Assembly: GCF_020382885.2 (NCBI RefSeq)
Contig: NC_058499.1
Span: 7,859,872-7,923,871, forward strand
Source of the DNA: Scatophagus argus
Taxonomy: Eukaryota; Chordata; Actinopteri; Scatophagidae
Reading direction: 5' to 3'
Length of the DNA: 64,000 bases
A program made the position numbers and the translations under genes. Below the pieces are notes generated by a model. The model worked only from the letters and a program-made list of their open reading frames with translations, made no database searches and was not told the origin of the DNA. Every line of letters begins with the position of its first letter. Position 1 is the first letter of the stretch. Positions 35,765-48,810 of the stretch are shown here, in pieces.

Positions 35765-36573
35765 GGTTACAGCTCTGTGTGTTCTTCCTCTATTGAAATA
35801 CAAAAGAAAGGAAGAAGAGAATTATTAGTTTATCAATAGAAGACATATATCTCAGCTTATTGAGTGTGAACAAAAGAGTAAAATTAAGCAGAATTTTCAT
35901 CACATTTCATTGAGAAACCCTATGTACCTTGGGTTGAAGTTTTATAGCAGGGGACACAAACAGTTAATGACATTGTCTAAAGGTCAAAAGAATTAAAAAA
36001 AAAATAAAAATCTGCAAAACAAAACCAAAAGTTATAATTTATGATAATTTAAGTTATCAGTCAAAACAAAGAGAGTAGGATTTTTGTTGCTGTTTGTTTT
36101 TTTTTTAGATAACTTTTAAAACTTTTACTTTAATAAGCTAAAAATTTTCAATTCCAAATCATTACATTGAAAACAACACTATGAAATGACAAGCAGTGAG
36201 AACTGGTTGCAAAGAAGAACACGTAAATCAAATCCACTGTGTTGTGTTATTTATAACTTCAACTGGGACTTCTGTTCAACAGCAAAGGATGCCAAATGAA
36301 ATATAAATTCTCCTTCCTCACATGTAAGGAGGTTCTTTTATTAAATTAAGACAGCTTTTATTTGAATAAAAATCATACATTCAGCTGTAAGAACTGTAAC
36401 TAGCCTACGCATAACATCAATGCTGTTGTATCCAGCCATGCTTTTTTTTAATACTGATGAATTTGGAGTAGCTTGAGTTTTCTCAAATTTTAGCAAAATT
36501 GTTGCAATAAAAGGCCTTCATCTGGCATTTTATCCTTTCGTGTTCTGTAGTATTTCAAAGTAAAACTCCTTAC

Positions 36574-36700
36574 CTTATACAGTAGGTGACAAATACTCTC
36601 GGGTGTCTTTTTCTGAGACAAGGAGGGCAGAAAGAGGGTAGATATATAGATTCCAGCGCTCATGTGAGTGGCTCACTAAAATAGCCCCTCTGTCCTCACC
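36574..36700 (-). promoter_or_regulatory. Copy 1 promoter and 5' UTR exon
   Basis: On the minus strand: a block GGGGCTATTTTAGTGAGCCA (36664-36693), then a TATA-like element (CTATATATCT, about 36641-36651), then a 5' UTR exon ending at the donor 36574. The CTATTTTAG core resembles a MEF2 site and the block recurs before all four copies. Confidence 0.65.
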
Positions 36701-37481
36701 ATTCTTGCACTGCGTCTCTCACATCCCATAAGTATGAGGTGTTAAAGTTCTTACTCGGACTGTCCACCTGTGATGCTTTTTCGCGTGTCCGTCTCCTTGC
36801 TAAGGAGGAGAGGGCGAAAGCTTGAAGGAGCTTTGGGACAGTATTGAGTGTGTGAAATTAAAGTTAATCCAACATACAGTTTAAGTGATTATTTTATTGT
36901 ACTTTGGAGGAAGACAATGACATGATTGTCTTTTTCATTGAGAGAGCAACACTGGTTTCATGTTTGTATCAAGTACATAAAGCATATGTGAAGATAACGT
37001 ACTCCAGCTTTAACAAAGACTGCAACCATAATATCTGAGCATTATATTTTTAACAGCCAGTAAATATTGCCTGAGATGCCAAGACAGCAGATAACACACA
37101 AGCAGTTGTTTATTTACGAGGGACAAACGAAGCATCCGAGTATCCAGTCAGGTTTTGAAAGAGTCATGCTGCCATCACAAGGCTGCAGAAGAGAACTACT
37201 GCAAACAGCAAAGCAAAAACCATTTCTTTAAATACTGATGTATATATTATAGTCAGTATCAGTAAAATTCAGATTATCTATTTGGAAAATAATTTAAAGA
37301 CCTCTTGACGCCTGCAGTCCTTCTTAAGATGTGTTGTCTGCTATTTGTATAAAATTACAACAAGCACGACTGTTCTGGTTTTAAGGGTGTTATTACCTGC
37401 ATTTCATAAAACGATATTATATAGGTAAGAGAAATAATGTTAAGCACTTATTAGAAGAATAAATCACAAAAGTAAATGTTT
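36701..37481. other. Spacer between troponin I copies 1 and 2
   Basis: No gene seen. A minus-strand AATAAA (about 37107) is a candidate polyadenylation signal for copy 2. Confidence 0.45.
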
Positions 37482-39758
37482 TTAGTTGCCCGAGGCATCA
37501 AACAGCTTCTTTCTGCCCTCCATCCCAGACATGGCCTCCACGTTCTTACGCCAGTCAGTCACTTCCTCCTTCTGTTGGAAACATAACAGTGACATGCAGC
37601 CGAGATCATTTAAATCATTTGGTCAAAAACAGCAAAAGCCAGGATTACCTTTTCCTCTTCCTTCTTGACCGTCTTGAGGTTGGCCTTGAAGTCGAAGGAC
37701 TCCTTGTGTTTGGAGCCCAGCAGAACACTCAGCATGGCTTCAGCTGAGATCTTCACTCTCCTCAGGGTAGGTTTCTTGAACTTGCTCTGGATCTCGGTGA
37801 TCTTTAGGTTCATGTTTTCAATCTGGGATCATGTGATAGAAAGGATTGTGCTGTTGCTGTTATGCCATTGTGAGTGAAGCAGGCTATACATATAAACAAA
37901 ATGTCAATGGAAGCTCCCGGGATTTTTACATTTCTGCACCTTTTCACTGTCGCACCTCCTTATAGATTTATGACCAGTGAGATTTATCAGTATGTCTATT
38001 AATAATTAACCTAAAATTTAGAGCTGGCGGTTTAGTTTTAACTGTGGAAACAAGCCATTAGCTAAAGGTACATGGCTTAGATTATTCTGGAGCTTTTAAC
38101 CGAATCTTTCAGTCTTCTTCAGTTTCAGAAAAAGCTAGCACGTGGACCTTGAGTTGCCCACAAAAAATAAGAGAAAATAATTTGCAATTGCTACTTTTGC
38201 AGATGTTTAATAATCTGTGGTTTTTCTGGCAGTGACCCACATGATTGCTTAAAAAAACACATTTAATATTCTTCTTTGCCAAGTAAATTACTGTATCCTA
38301 ATACACAAATGTCACTATCTGTGTTTGATTATATCAGTGTCCTAATTAGCTCGAAACAAATTAGCAGCTCATAAATTACTGCAGCTACAACGTGTCCTAC
38401 TGGTTTAAGCTAATTGAATCATGTGACCCTTTACTGGCTACAGTGCAGCAGGTTGTGAGTTCACAGTCAAATCACAAACATCAGTTTATTGGTGATGTTA
38501 TAAAATACAACTGTGGACTGTGTTGACACCCAAAATATTTGTTGGTTCTGTATGGTGTAACAAAAATCACAGACTGTAAGATTTGAGTCTAAGATGGCAT
38601 TCTCAGTGCTGCCACTTGGAGGGAGTGTTTGTTCATCTTAACTTCTTCTGTGTAGTGAAGATATTGGATGCAGTAACTTTAACAACGTTTCTGCGTGTAT
38701 CAGTTTTCCCTCCTGCCTGCTCATTCTTTATCACCTCACCTCCTTGTCGTTTTTCGACACTTTGAGGCCAATGTCATAGCGCTCCTCATCTACAACGTCT
38801 ATCTTGTGGTGCAAGTCTCTGCAGAGATCCTGTGAAAAAAACAAAACAAAAAAAGAGTGTCACCCTCTAGTGGTATTAGAATATAACATGACGCTGAAAT
38901 AGGAATGACTGTGAGAGAAAATACTTCTCTAAAACAATTTTAACAAAATAAAATACCGTCAGCTCTTGCAGCGACAGACCAGACAGATTAAGAGGAGGAA
39001 CTCTTTCTGCCAGAGCAGCTTCTCTCTCCTTGATCTTGTGCTCCTTCTCCTCCTGCAGCATCTGAGCTGCAACTGCCAACAGTTTAATCTGAGGAACAAA
39101 TCAAAATAAACCTGAAGAGTAAATCTAGAGCAATTAGGCCAAAAGTTTACATAAATGCATAATCAGTTTAGACAATATGATTTGACCATCATGACACAAA
39201 TGTAAACTGTATGTATATTGTGTTTTTTAACACACAACTCAGTCGTTTGTCACAGTGCACAATACTGAACCCATACACCACTTTATTCTGTATACTGGCT
39301 AACAACATTGTTGGCCTCAGTTTGCAGTCTTTTTTTTGTCTGGGTTTTTGAGAAGAGCAAAATTATATGCATTCCAGACTATTAAATGAAAATCCAATTC
39401 ATCATAATATAGAAAATCAAATCAAAGCATTTTAAATTCAAATTATTAAAAACTGTACCTTCAACCCCAGCTTCCGCGAGGATGAGATCTTTGACTTTTT
39501 CTAGATTTTACACATAAAAAAACATCATTAGATTCTCTTGTCGGTGTGGCACATATTGCAAAGTAATTTTATGACTTTAACAGAACTCTGGAGGATTCTT
39601 TAAAGGACAATTTGAAAACATTGTTTAAATACTCACAGGTCTGTCGATGCATTAATGAGAGGAAGAAAAAAACATCAGCATATTTACATAATGAATATCA
39701 ATGCATAGTTTTACAGCAAGCTGTCAATGAATATATAATATACTCACGCATCAGCCAT
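37482..39758 (-). CDS. Troponin I, tandem copy 2
   Basis: Coding exons 39748-39758, 39637-39640 (4-nt micro-exon ACCT), 39459-39500, 38957-39088, 38740-38829, 37649-37822 and 37482-37571; 180 aa. N-terminus [15 protein letters not shown]. The inhibitory core is [12 protein letters not shown], closer to the fast-type FKxP spelling than the [10 protein letters not shown] of copies 1 and 3; the switch is [16 protein letters not shown]; the tail is [18 protein letters not shown] with a slightly longer end, FDASGN. The same function as copy 1 is expected. Its last exon differs from that of copy 1 at only a couple of bases, although other exons differ much more. A 5' UTR exon probably ends at 40552. 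Confidence 0.93.
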
Positions 39759-40551
39759 GCTTGTTTTAAGTTCCAACACTAAAATTGGAAAAGTAAAATA
39801 AAATGAATTCTGTCATTACAAACACCCTTCACCCTTAACTCCTGTTCGATTGAGCTGTGCGCTGAAGATTGATGATCCCTTTAACCTCCCTGGTCAAAGC
39901 ATTTCACTCACTCCAAACATTCATTAGCCTATTAAAACTAGGTGCAATGGTGGCAATAGTGCCACTAAGGCAGTCTATCCCAGTTCACATTTAGCCTCCA
40001 TTACGTGACATATTTCTTACTTTATGGTAATCACTTACTGATCCAAGAAATTATATAAAAGGCTTAGGTACATAGATAGATACATAAATAGATGCGACTA
40101 AATTAAACATGTGAAGTGCGAACTTTGTTTTTCCTTTTTCCTGTGCATGCATTTGTACGGAAAAGAAAAAGAAACGATCTTTCAAAAGTACTTAAAACAG
40201 TAACTGTAACAGCATTTGTGTCTATGCAAAACTTCAGAGTGCTGAGTCAGCGTATGTGGTAACATAACTGCCAAGAGTCTCTGCATAGGTGACAGAAATT
40301 TGAATGGCCAGATAATCCACAGGCATGTAAAATGACAATGTTCCACCTGCTGTTAATCTTAATCACAACATTACCCAAATAAAAGTGCAAAGACATTTAT
40401 CTGAATTATATTCCAAACGTGTTAGTCATTGTGTTAAACTCACAGCATGCTGACAAGTTACTCCTTCTTCACAGAACTTAGCTGAGCATATCAACATACA
40501 AGAACAAAGTTACTCTAATTCCCAAATACCAGAATATTAGCAGCTCGGTAC

Positions 40552-40705
40552 CTTATTGAAGCTGAGCGGCTCCTTGAGTTGTATCTCAAAACTAAAGGAA
40601 AGTGCGTGTGAAGGAGGGAGAAGCAGACTTACCGAGAGACAATGGAGAATAATCAATCAGATTTATAGTGTCTGTACAAATGGCTCACGAAAATAGCCTC
40701 CCGCC
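40552..40705 (-). promoter_or_regulatory. Copy 2 promoter and 5' UTR exon
   Basis: Minus strand: GGCTATTTTCGTGAGCCA (about 40680-40698; one base differs in the core from copies 1, 3 and 4), then a TATA box (CTATAAATCT, about 40660-40669), then a 5' UTR exon ending at a donor at 40552. A second donor-like site (CTCTCG|gtaagt, near 40631) would give an alternative, very short first exon. Confidence 0.6.
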
Positions 40706-43051
40706 TTTGCTACTGTCTGTCCCCCAGCAGTGACATTTACTGTCGCACATAGCATCACCACGATATTCACACAGCAAATAGGGTAATGAAACTCCATTAA
40801 CGGGCTCAAACATTTATCTTATCTTGCATGGTTTTGACAGCACCTGTTGGTGGAAGTGACAGTGAACATTTAAAGAGGTGACCACATTACTGCTGGGTCA
40901 GTCGCACATTCACATTTGACCAGGGCCAGCTTGTTGAGTGAGTGGTGGATCATGTTTTCAAGGAGTCTAACAGAAGGAAGAAATCAACCTTGAGTTTTAT
41001 TATTCACTTGTTTTGCGCCTTTATTTATAGAACAGAGCTCCGAGTGCAAGTGTGAATCTGGACCACCTCAAGATGCCCATCTATAGGCATCTAATAGTGT
41101 CACCAACTGAAACTGAAATGTTTAATACCTGCCATCATATCTGTGTTTCTGCTGGCTGCATCAACTGTATGTCATCAAAATAAAAAAATGTTCTCATTAC
41201 TTAGTTCAAGGCAATTTTATCCGTGAACTTTAAGAAACTAAGTACAGATTATTGTTGAGAATGTAAATCTCTGGCGACAGTAAACTGATTATCAGGCCAC
41301 TTTTTTGAGGTCTGTTGCACCTTTAAAAATGATTTACTTCATCTCATTGCATTGGTGTGTTTTTTACTTATACCATGTTGTCACACATCCATATCTTGCA
41401 TTCACCTTGCTGCATATACACCATATGCAGCAAGGTGATATGGCTATTCTTTTGCATGTGTGTGATGACAGACTACTATTGCCTGATAATACACTATGGG
41501 AACACTTTGGAGGTAAGAACAAAGCCAAAAATTAGTCAGGCTTTATTTAGAGAAGTAGAGGAACAAGGACAGGTGCTGGTCAGGGCTTGATGGTTCATAA
41601 ATTGAGGCAGCCAGACTTCAATCTGTGTCATTGTTTTAACAGCGAGTCAAATGTTCAGGTCTGCGACTCATGCCCTCATGTAATGGTATGTAGACAGCAA
41701 CCGATTAAACAAGAGTAGTTGTGTGCAAACCTGGGGTCAAATACTTTTTGTTAACTTCTTGGATTTTCTTTAATGGACTCATATGGGCCAAACTCCAAGA
41801 ACACTGGATCCTACATTCCCCATAATGCATCCAACAGCACATATTTGTTATGCTTCTTTCGCATGATGAAATTAGCTGCTTTTATGGTCTTAAGAATGTG
41901 CAGCAGATACATGCTGTGTATATCACTTTTTTTTTACACTAAATTTGCTCAATCGATTGTATTAATGTTAGGAGGGGATTTTATTTGGATGCAACTTCCA
42001 GCAACAAATAAGGCTTTGCAGCCATATTGTGAGCTCGAGTTCTTCTCACCGAGGGAGAGAAATTATCACTGACAGAAACTGCATGTTCTTGAAGGCAGCT
42101 TTAAATGCTGAGCTGAGGGTGAAAGGACTGCAGTAGATTCTTCCACGATTCACTTACAGTCAAAAGTCTGACCTGGTGATGGACTCAGACGTGTTTTGAA
42201 TAGAAGTGTGTACCAAATGATTTCCTTTTTAACACAGTGGACGGAGTTCATTATTATGACCAAGGCTGTAAGTAATTGTTGTTTCACATTACTCATTATT
42301 TTCTGGTTAAAGTGACTGAATCATCATATTTAGACAACATAGCAAAGTGAATCGGCTATTTTTGGTGTTATTGTCTGGAAAATGTGTTTTCTCAGTTAAT
42401 CGACTAATTGCCACTGTTCTGATTATTATTTTTAGCAGTTGTGGTCGGGGCGTTGATTGGCTCTCTGTGCTTCAGCTGCTCACTTGTTGCTTTACTGAAG
42501 GGTTTATAGCAGCCCTGAACTTGCGACCTCTCTTATTCTTGTTCACAATCCTTAACATGAATGTTATGTCTGCTTTGATTTACAAGGATGATTTAACAAC
42601 TTTGTTCTCAGCTGCAACTGCTGACAACTTCCACCCCCTGGAACTATTGCTGCCTTCTGTCTGATGTTGTGTCCTGAGCTACAGTATCAAGAAACACCTC
42701 AGATAATAAATTAGAGACTCAAAAGGAAAAGCACAGCATCAGTTTTCTGTGTTGAACAGAAGTATTTATTATGATGATGTAAACCTGTCATTTTCCAGAC
42801 TTTTTGAGATCAAGCAACAAATTTCACTGAATGCTTATCTGTTTTCAAAGTGCCAACACCACAAAACAAAATGCAACTCATTTATATGCAAAATATACAT
42901 GATTCCTCTCCTTTGAATCTGAATATTTTTTCATATTGCAAAAGTCTGTGCACACACTCACACTTACATTATCAACTTACTGTTGCAAACAGTGACATTA
43001 ACTTAATTTTGCTCTCTTGTCTAATGTTTAAAATTTCCAGAACTATAACAT
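40706..43051. other. Spacer between troponin I copies 2 and 3
   Basis: The largest gap in the array, about 2.3 kb. I looked for the array's hallmark last exon and inhibitory-region words and found none, so there is no sign of a fifth, decayed copy. Frames such as the 105-codon one near 42347 lack splice or family support. A minus-strand AATAAA at about 42760 probably serves copy 3. Confidence 0.5.
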
Positions 43052-44739
43052 CTACTGTCCAGCATTAAACAGCTTCTTCCTGCCCTCCATTCCAGACATG
43101 GCCTCCACATTCTTACGCCAGTCAGTCACCTCCTCTTTCTGTTCACAAGAAGAAAATATTTCTGAATGATACTGTACTTTATACAAAATTTTTACACCAG
43201 CAGTACCACAGCATAATTCAGACATCAGAGTTAAAAATGTCCAACAAGTCAGCCCAGCCTGACTTACTCTTGAAAACTTTAAAAACCAGCATGATTAAAA
43301 ATAAATCAGTCTGCTGTTAGAGTTGTGGGACTTACCTTCTCCTCCTCCTTCTTCACAGTCTTTAGGTTGGCCTTGAAGTCCACGGACTCTTTGACCTTAG
43401 AGCCCAGCAGAGCTCCCAGCATGGCGTCAGCTGAGATCTTCACTCTCTTGAGAGCAGGTCGCTTCATCTTACCCTTCAGTTCAAAGATCTTCTGCGACAG
43501 ATTTTCAATCTGCAGGAAAAGATTACGCACAGCCAGCTTATACACAAATCTCAACAGATCACAGTGAAAGTACATTGACAAATATAATTAAAACTTCAAA
43601 AAGTACTTAAAGGATATATATAAATAGATATTGTTAATTTGTGATCACTTAAGAATAAATAGATCAAAATATGAGTCAACCTTTACCTCCTTATTATTTT
43701 TGACCACTTTGACCTCAATGTCATAGCGCTCTTCATCTACCACATCGATCTTATGGTGCAGTTCTTTGCACAGAGCCTGCAAGCAGAAAGAAAATTATAG
43801 TTATCGAGCAAAGTAATGAGAAGCTTGCAGTGCTCTGGATTGCTGCTCAGTTGCACATCTTAAGGTCTTGAGGCTAGCTAAAAGGTTATAGTTTGATTAG
43901 ATACTGCTATTCCTGAAATTACTTTGTTGATTGGCACTTGTATTGCTAGTGGTTACTTATCATGCATGTAGTATGTGAAATGATGTATGATTCATTAATG
44001 ATGTGAAGGTTGCTCTGCATAACACTGTCAGCTAAATGCCCAAATATAAAACAGAGATGACAAGGCGTGTCCTAATGCACCTACTGCATATGAACATGCT
44101 GTACGCATGGCATCTGTACACATCAGAAGGATGCCATGTTGTTTTATTGTAGTATGATGGGTGGCTCACACAGCGACCTGCACATACTTGAAGGTCCTGC
44201 GTGGACAAACCAGACAGCTGAAGTGGAGGGACTCTCTCACTCAGACTAGCTTCTCTCTCCCGCTTCTTTTCCTCCTTGTCCTTCTCCAGCATCACCGTTG
44301 CCACTTTCAGCAGCTTGGTCTAAATTGAATGAAAAGTGTGTGAGTGATTAACTTTGCGGCACAGATCACAACTTATTTTGTGTCCTTGTGCATGATGTCT
44401 TGAAATTTGATTTGTGGTGAATTACTATCAGCTGTAGTGATGATGACGGAGAAAATACCTTAAGCGCCAGTCTGCGAGATGCAGAGATCTTAGATTTTTT
44501 CTAAAAAAAAAAGTAGGCAAAATGTTTATGCAGCAATAATTACACAAATATATAAGATATCTAAATGAGAACTGTTTTTAGATAATGAACTAATAATACG
44601 AATAGCTTACCGGTCTGTAGTAGACATTATGATGTGGAAAAGGATAACAAATTGTACAAGAATTAGTATCAACATGGTAATGATTCATCGCATTTTACAA
44701 ATGCTGATTTATATAATAAAAAACTTACGCCTCAGACAT
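43052..44739 (-). CDS. Troponin I, tandem copy 3
   Basis: Coding exons 44729-44739, 44611-44614 (4-nt micro-exon ACCG), 44459-44500, 44188-44319, 43687-43776, 43336-43509 and 43052-43138; 179 aa. N-terminus [15 protein letters not shown], helix end [14 protein letters not shown], inhibitory core [12 protein letters not shown], switch [14 protein letters not shown], tail [18 protein letters not shown] then LFNAGQ. This is the most canonical copy of the array: every expected functional segment is present and unbroken. A 5' UTR exon ends at 45555. It is the most compact gene of the four. Confidence 0.94.
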
Positions 44740-45554
44740 GGTTGGCCTTTTTCTGTAAAATTAAAAGAATTCATACCAAAATAAGAAAAATGCATTATTC
44801 ACAAACAGTAATATTTGCAGTAGAAGCAGTACATGCATGCAGTGCTACAAACACTCTCAGGTTTTATAAATAAGGCAATAATTTTATTATATATATATAT
44901 ATATCTAATTTGTGATTCATGACGCTGTGTGTTTTCCTGCTGCTGTACACACTGAGCCGGGTCAGAGTCATCCGGACCTTGGTATGGTAACATACCAGCC
45001 TTAAGCCTTTAAATTAGCAACACTTCAAGCTTGAGCGCTACAGATAGTTTGAATGGTATTCCTTTTTTAATTCCAGTTGGAAATGATCCGTTCTCAAGGC
45101 AAACAGATCAGAAACAACGACAGAATTTGTTTTTGCCAAATAGGACAAATATATGAAACCGAACGCAAGTCGATCTTCTTTGTAATAAAAGCATTTTTCC
45201 TTTAACATTTATTAAAAATGTTTCATGCTACAAAGTTCAGATCACAACTTAAATAACTTGATGAGTGAATTTAAACATTAGATGGACAAACTAAATGTAC
45301 CTTTACATTGAATTTGTAAATTTTATTACAAACAAATTGATAGATTTGGTCTTGTCATCTTTAATATTTGGTCAAACTGTATTGAATCTTACATTTACAA
45401 TAAATTGTCATGTTTAATGTTCTCCATGAGCCTAATAAGACTCCTGTTTGGTCTTGAAATTATTCCAGATAAATGAAACAGGTGCAATTATATTAAGATT
45501 AGTTGTCTTAAATATTTCTAATCCACACTATCATTATTAAAAACGTATACATAC

Positions 45555-45695
45555 CTTTTTTTTAAACTTCTGCAGAAAACCTGTTGAGGTGAGCAGCGAC
45601 TGTCTTTAAATGACAAGAAGAAAAAGTCAAGTCAAACTTAATGGCTCCTATTGCCTTCTGTGAGTGGCCAACTAAAATAGCCTCCTGTGTCCTGA
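45555..45695 (-). promoter_or_regulatory. Copy 3 promoter and 5' UTR exon
   Basis: Minus strand: GGCTATTTTAGTTGGCCAC (about 45662-45682), the block common to all four copies, followed by a 5' UTR exon whose donor lies at 45555. A good TATA box is not obvious here, unlike copies 1 and 2. Confidence 0.6.
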
Positions 45696-45699
45696 CACC

Positions 45700-46270
45700 A
45701 ATATACTGTGTATCCCTACACTTCTACCTGGCATCCCCCAACACCAGGTTTATCACCATACTCCCACTGACCCTGGTGATTAATGTTTGTTTTGAATGAG
45801 TTAAAATGAGAAATAAAAATTAAATCTGGAAATCTGGACCAAACCAAAGAAACCAAGCACGAAAGTCATTATGATTGTTTAATCAGTCTCACATGTATTA
45901 CAGATTGTCAGACAGCACCATCATCTGTTTAATACAAATACTGCACTTTAAAAGACAAACTTGTGAAGTTACTCAGCCTTTTCTTTAGCTCAGTTTCATT
46001 TATTATTACATTCATGGCATACAGTGATATTTTAAAGCACACACGTTTACATCAAAACATTAATACAGTGATACAGCGTAATCCGAAAAGGTGCATTTAA
46101 TCTTCTGTAGGTGCTTATGGTTGACATTATTCTTTACAAAATTGGTTTTACTTCATCCTGTAATGGAGTCTTTCTTGCATTTGATTCTGAAATAAAGATA
46201 AACGATGGGATTTAAAAAAAAAAAAAGAAACTTCTGTAGAGTAGTGCTAACATTGTTTCACCCAAACACC
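45700..46270. other. Spacer between troponin I copies 3 and 4
   Basis: No gene seen. Contains a minus-strand AATAAA near 46000 that probably ends the copy 4 transcript. Confidence 0.45.
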
Positions 46271-46274
46271 GTTT

Positions 46275-47446
46275 TTACTGTCCAGCATTAAACAGCTTCT
46301 TCCTGCCCTCCATTCCGGACATGGCCTCCACGTTCTTACGCCAGTCAGTCACTTCTTCCCTCTACAAACACAGAGACAGATTGGATTCCGTTTTTTGTTT
46401 GTTTGTTTGTTTGATTTGGGTTTTTTTTTTTAATTTTGTAAGTGATTTCATCTCAGCCACCAACTTTTTATCTTACCTTTTCGTCTTCCTTCTTCACTGT
46501 CTTTAGGTTGGCCTTGAAATCAGCCTTCATAAGTCTGGAGGTGTCGGTGTATGCACCCAGCATGTCATCTGCAGTTTTCTTCACCCTCTTCAAGCTGGGC
46601 CTCTTTATGCCCTTTAGCTCAATGATCTTCTGATTCAGTGACTGGATCTGTGCAACAAATGTCACAAAGAAACCCAAAACAATATAAACAAAACCATAAC
46701 ATCCTAATAGGTCAGTAAGTGTATGAACTGCTGCTTATGACTTCCTGATTCGGTTTCAGTGTACCTCTTTCTCATTTTTGGCAACTTTAATCTCCATATC
46801 GTAACGCACTTCATCAACTTCATCAATCTTACGATGTAGGTCTTTGCAGAGGTCCTGTTAAGAAAAAGAAAACTGTTGATGATGATGTGAAATAATAATC
46901 CTAATGATAAAGGAATGGGCACAGTTTGCTCTGTCAGTACCTGGAGTTCCTGGACTGACAGACCCGATAGCTTCAGCGGAGGGAAGCACTCATTCACAGC
47001 TCTTTCCTTCTCATGTTTCTTCGCTTCGCTTTCAGCCACCAGCATAGAAGCTGCCTTCTTGAGCAGTTTGGACTGTAAGGTAGTGAGGCGTTAATGGGTA
47101 ATAATTAAAGTGGTCTTCAGATCGTGTGGCATATTGTTGTGGCCTACCTTCAAAAGCAGTCGGCGTGTTGCTGAATATTTTGGCTTCCTCTGTGAGAAAG
47201 ATAAGAATTTATTTTATGCATCAAATGCCACCATCGATATAGGTTTTGAAATGTACTTTTAAGCATAATTTCTAATAAATATTGATAATTAATTAACGGT
47301 CATGACAGAAATCATTTTGACTCACCGGTCTTCATCAGCACATGACATGAAAAGCAGACAGAAAACATATGCTTGTTACTATTTAATATACAAGTTGTGT
47401 ACTTAAGTTGTGTATCTTTAGAGACTAATACTCACCCCTCAGACAT
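46275..47446 (-). CDS. Troponin I, tandem copy 4, with altered switch region
   Basis: Coding exons 47436-47446, 47326-47329 (4-nt micro-exon ACCG), 47148-47189, 46941-47072, 46765-46854, 46477-46647 and 46275-46361; 178 aa, all in frame. N-terminus MSEGPRKPKYSATRR. It is the odd copy. The helix reads DEVDEVRYDM where the others have [10 protein letters not shown]. The inhibitory core is one residue shorter (GIKRPSLKRVK). The switch segment, normally [17 protein letters not shown], reads TADDMLGAYTDTSRLMK. The tail [18 protein letters not shown] is fully conserved. Splice sites and reading frame are intact, arguing against a pseudogene. A long 5' UTR intron leads to a first exon ending at 48811. 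Confidence 0.9.
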
Positions 47447-48810
47447 GTCTGCAGATTACAGGACCTTTGAAGAAGAAACACAGTTTTTCTACTCATTTTA
47501 AATGCATTATGTATAACGTGCTCCATATTGTCATACATTAATTTGTATAAATGATTATTAGCATTTATCCAAGTCTCAGTAGTGTTTTCTACAGTTAATA
47601 TATTTGATGAATCCAACTAGTTAACAGTTTAATGGATTTATTTTGTCTGATGGTCCACAGGGGGCTGCAGATCCATGTAAGTATTGTTCAAGCGCCTATT
47701 GTTATAAAGTGGCTGTTGCACGACTATATTTGGCCACATTGCCCCCATGCTTTGCTGTGTCCCAGCAGCTGCTGTGGCCTTGATTTGCCAGAGAAAGCCA
47801 AGCAGCAGAAAAGTTTGACACCCAAGAGAGAACCAAGAGTAATAATGATTTAAAAAGAAAAAAAGCTCTTAATATTGATTCCTTAGGATCCACAAAACTG
47901 CTTCTTTTCTATTTTACATAGTTTTTAATTTTATGTATACAGTCTGATCCAAACCTAAAGTTACTGGTTATGGCTGAACTGTAAATCAACACTTTCTTTT
48001 TTATCATATCTCTTCCTTGTCTCTTTCTTTCACTTTCTCTAACCTTCTCTTTGTAATATCGCCTTTACAATGACATTGCTTCTGATTTTGATTTTTTTTT
48101 TTAAATTAATTAATTAAACATGGCATTATATAAATAACTAACTTGATAAATAAATCAATACAGGTGTTAGAGAAGGATGAAAACATTTCGGTGCTTCTGA
48201 CGCAACACAGTAATATATTCAATTTAAATTAAGCCAGTCTGACAGGGTGTGAAAGTCAAGGTAAACAAGCAAAGTAGCAAACAATTTTAGGAAGCTTGCA
48301 GCCTTGCCCTCCACCTCCAGGAGGTTGTCAGTTCATACAAGCTTGCCGTCGCCACTTATCACACCAGCTTTTCGGTCACAACGATGGGTCAAGCGTGCTG
48401 TGACCAGCCACCAATACTTTGGCAGGCAGTTTAAGCCTCAGGTTACATTTCCTCACTTAAAGGATAAAGTGATCATCAAGAAGCTTAAGGCATCGTAGAA
48501 GTCAAACCCAGAGGTTCATCACGTTCAAAAAGTTGCTTTAAGACCTTGACAAAAGTAGCGGCATAGCAGGGATTCCCTCACATAAATACCAGCTGTGTCA
48601 GGCACATGCTGATATGCAGTCTTGACTTCCCTACACTAAAGTCGGACTTGACTTGACCCAGACAAACTTATGGCTGTAGGAAAAGTTACTGAGAACCCTC
48701 TCACAGCAGGGTCAGATTAAAGAGCCTCACTTACTCTCTCTAACAAAGCTGAATGACTTTTATTTTCTTGTGCTGAATAGCACAGGTTGATCATTTGATA
48801 TGACTCTTAC

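Noticed and set aside
42347-42664. 105-codon plus-strand frame between troponin I copies 2 and 3
   Set aside because: Hydrophobic, AT-rich, without homology or splice context; probably chance.
48304-48498. 64-codon frame in the copy 4 5' intron (contains QRWVKRAVTSHQYFGRQ)
   Set aside because: Its basic composition suggested a ribosomal-protein pseudogene, but I could not match it to any family member.
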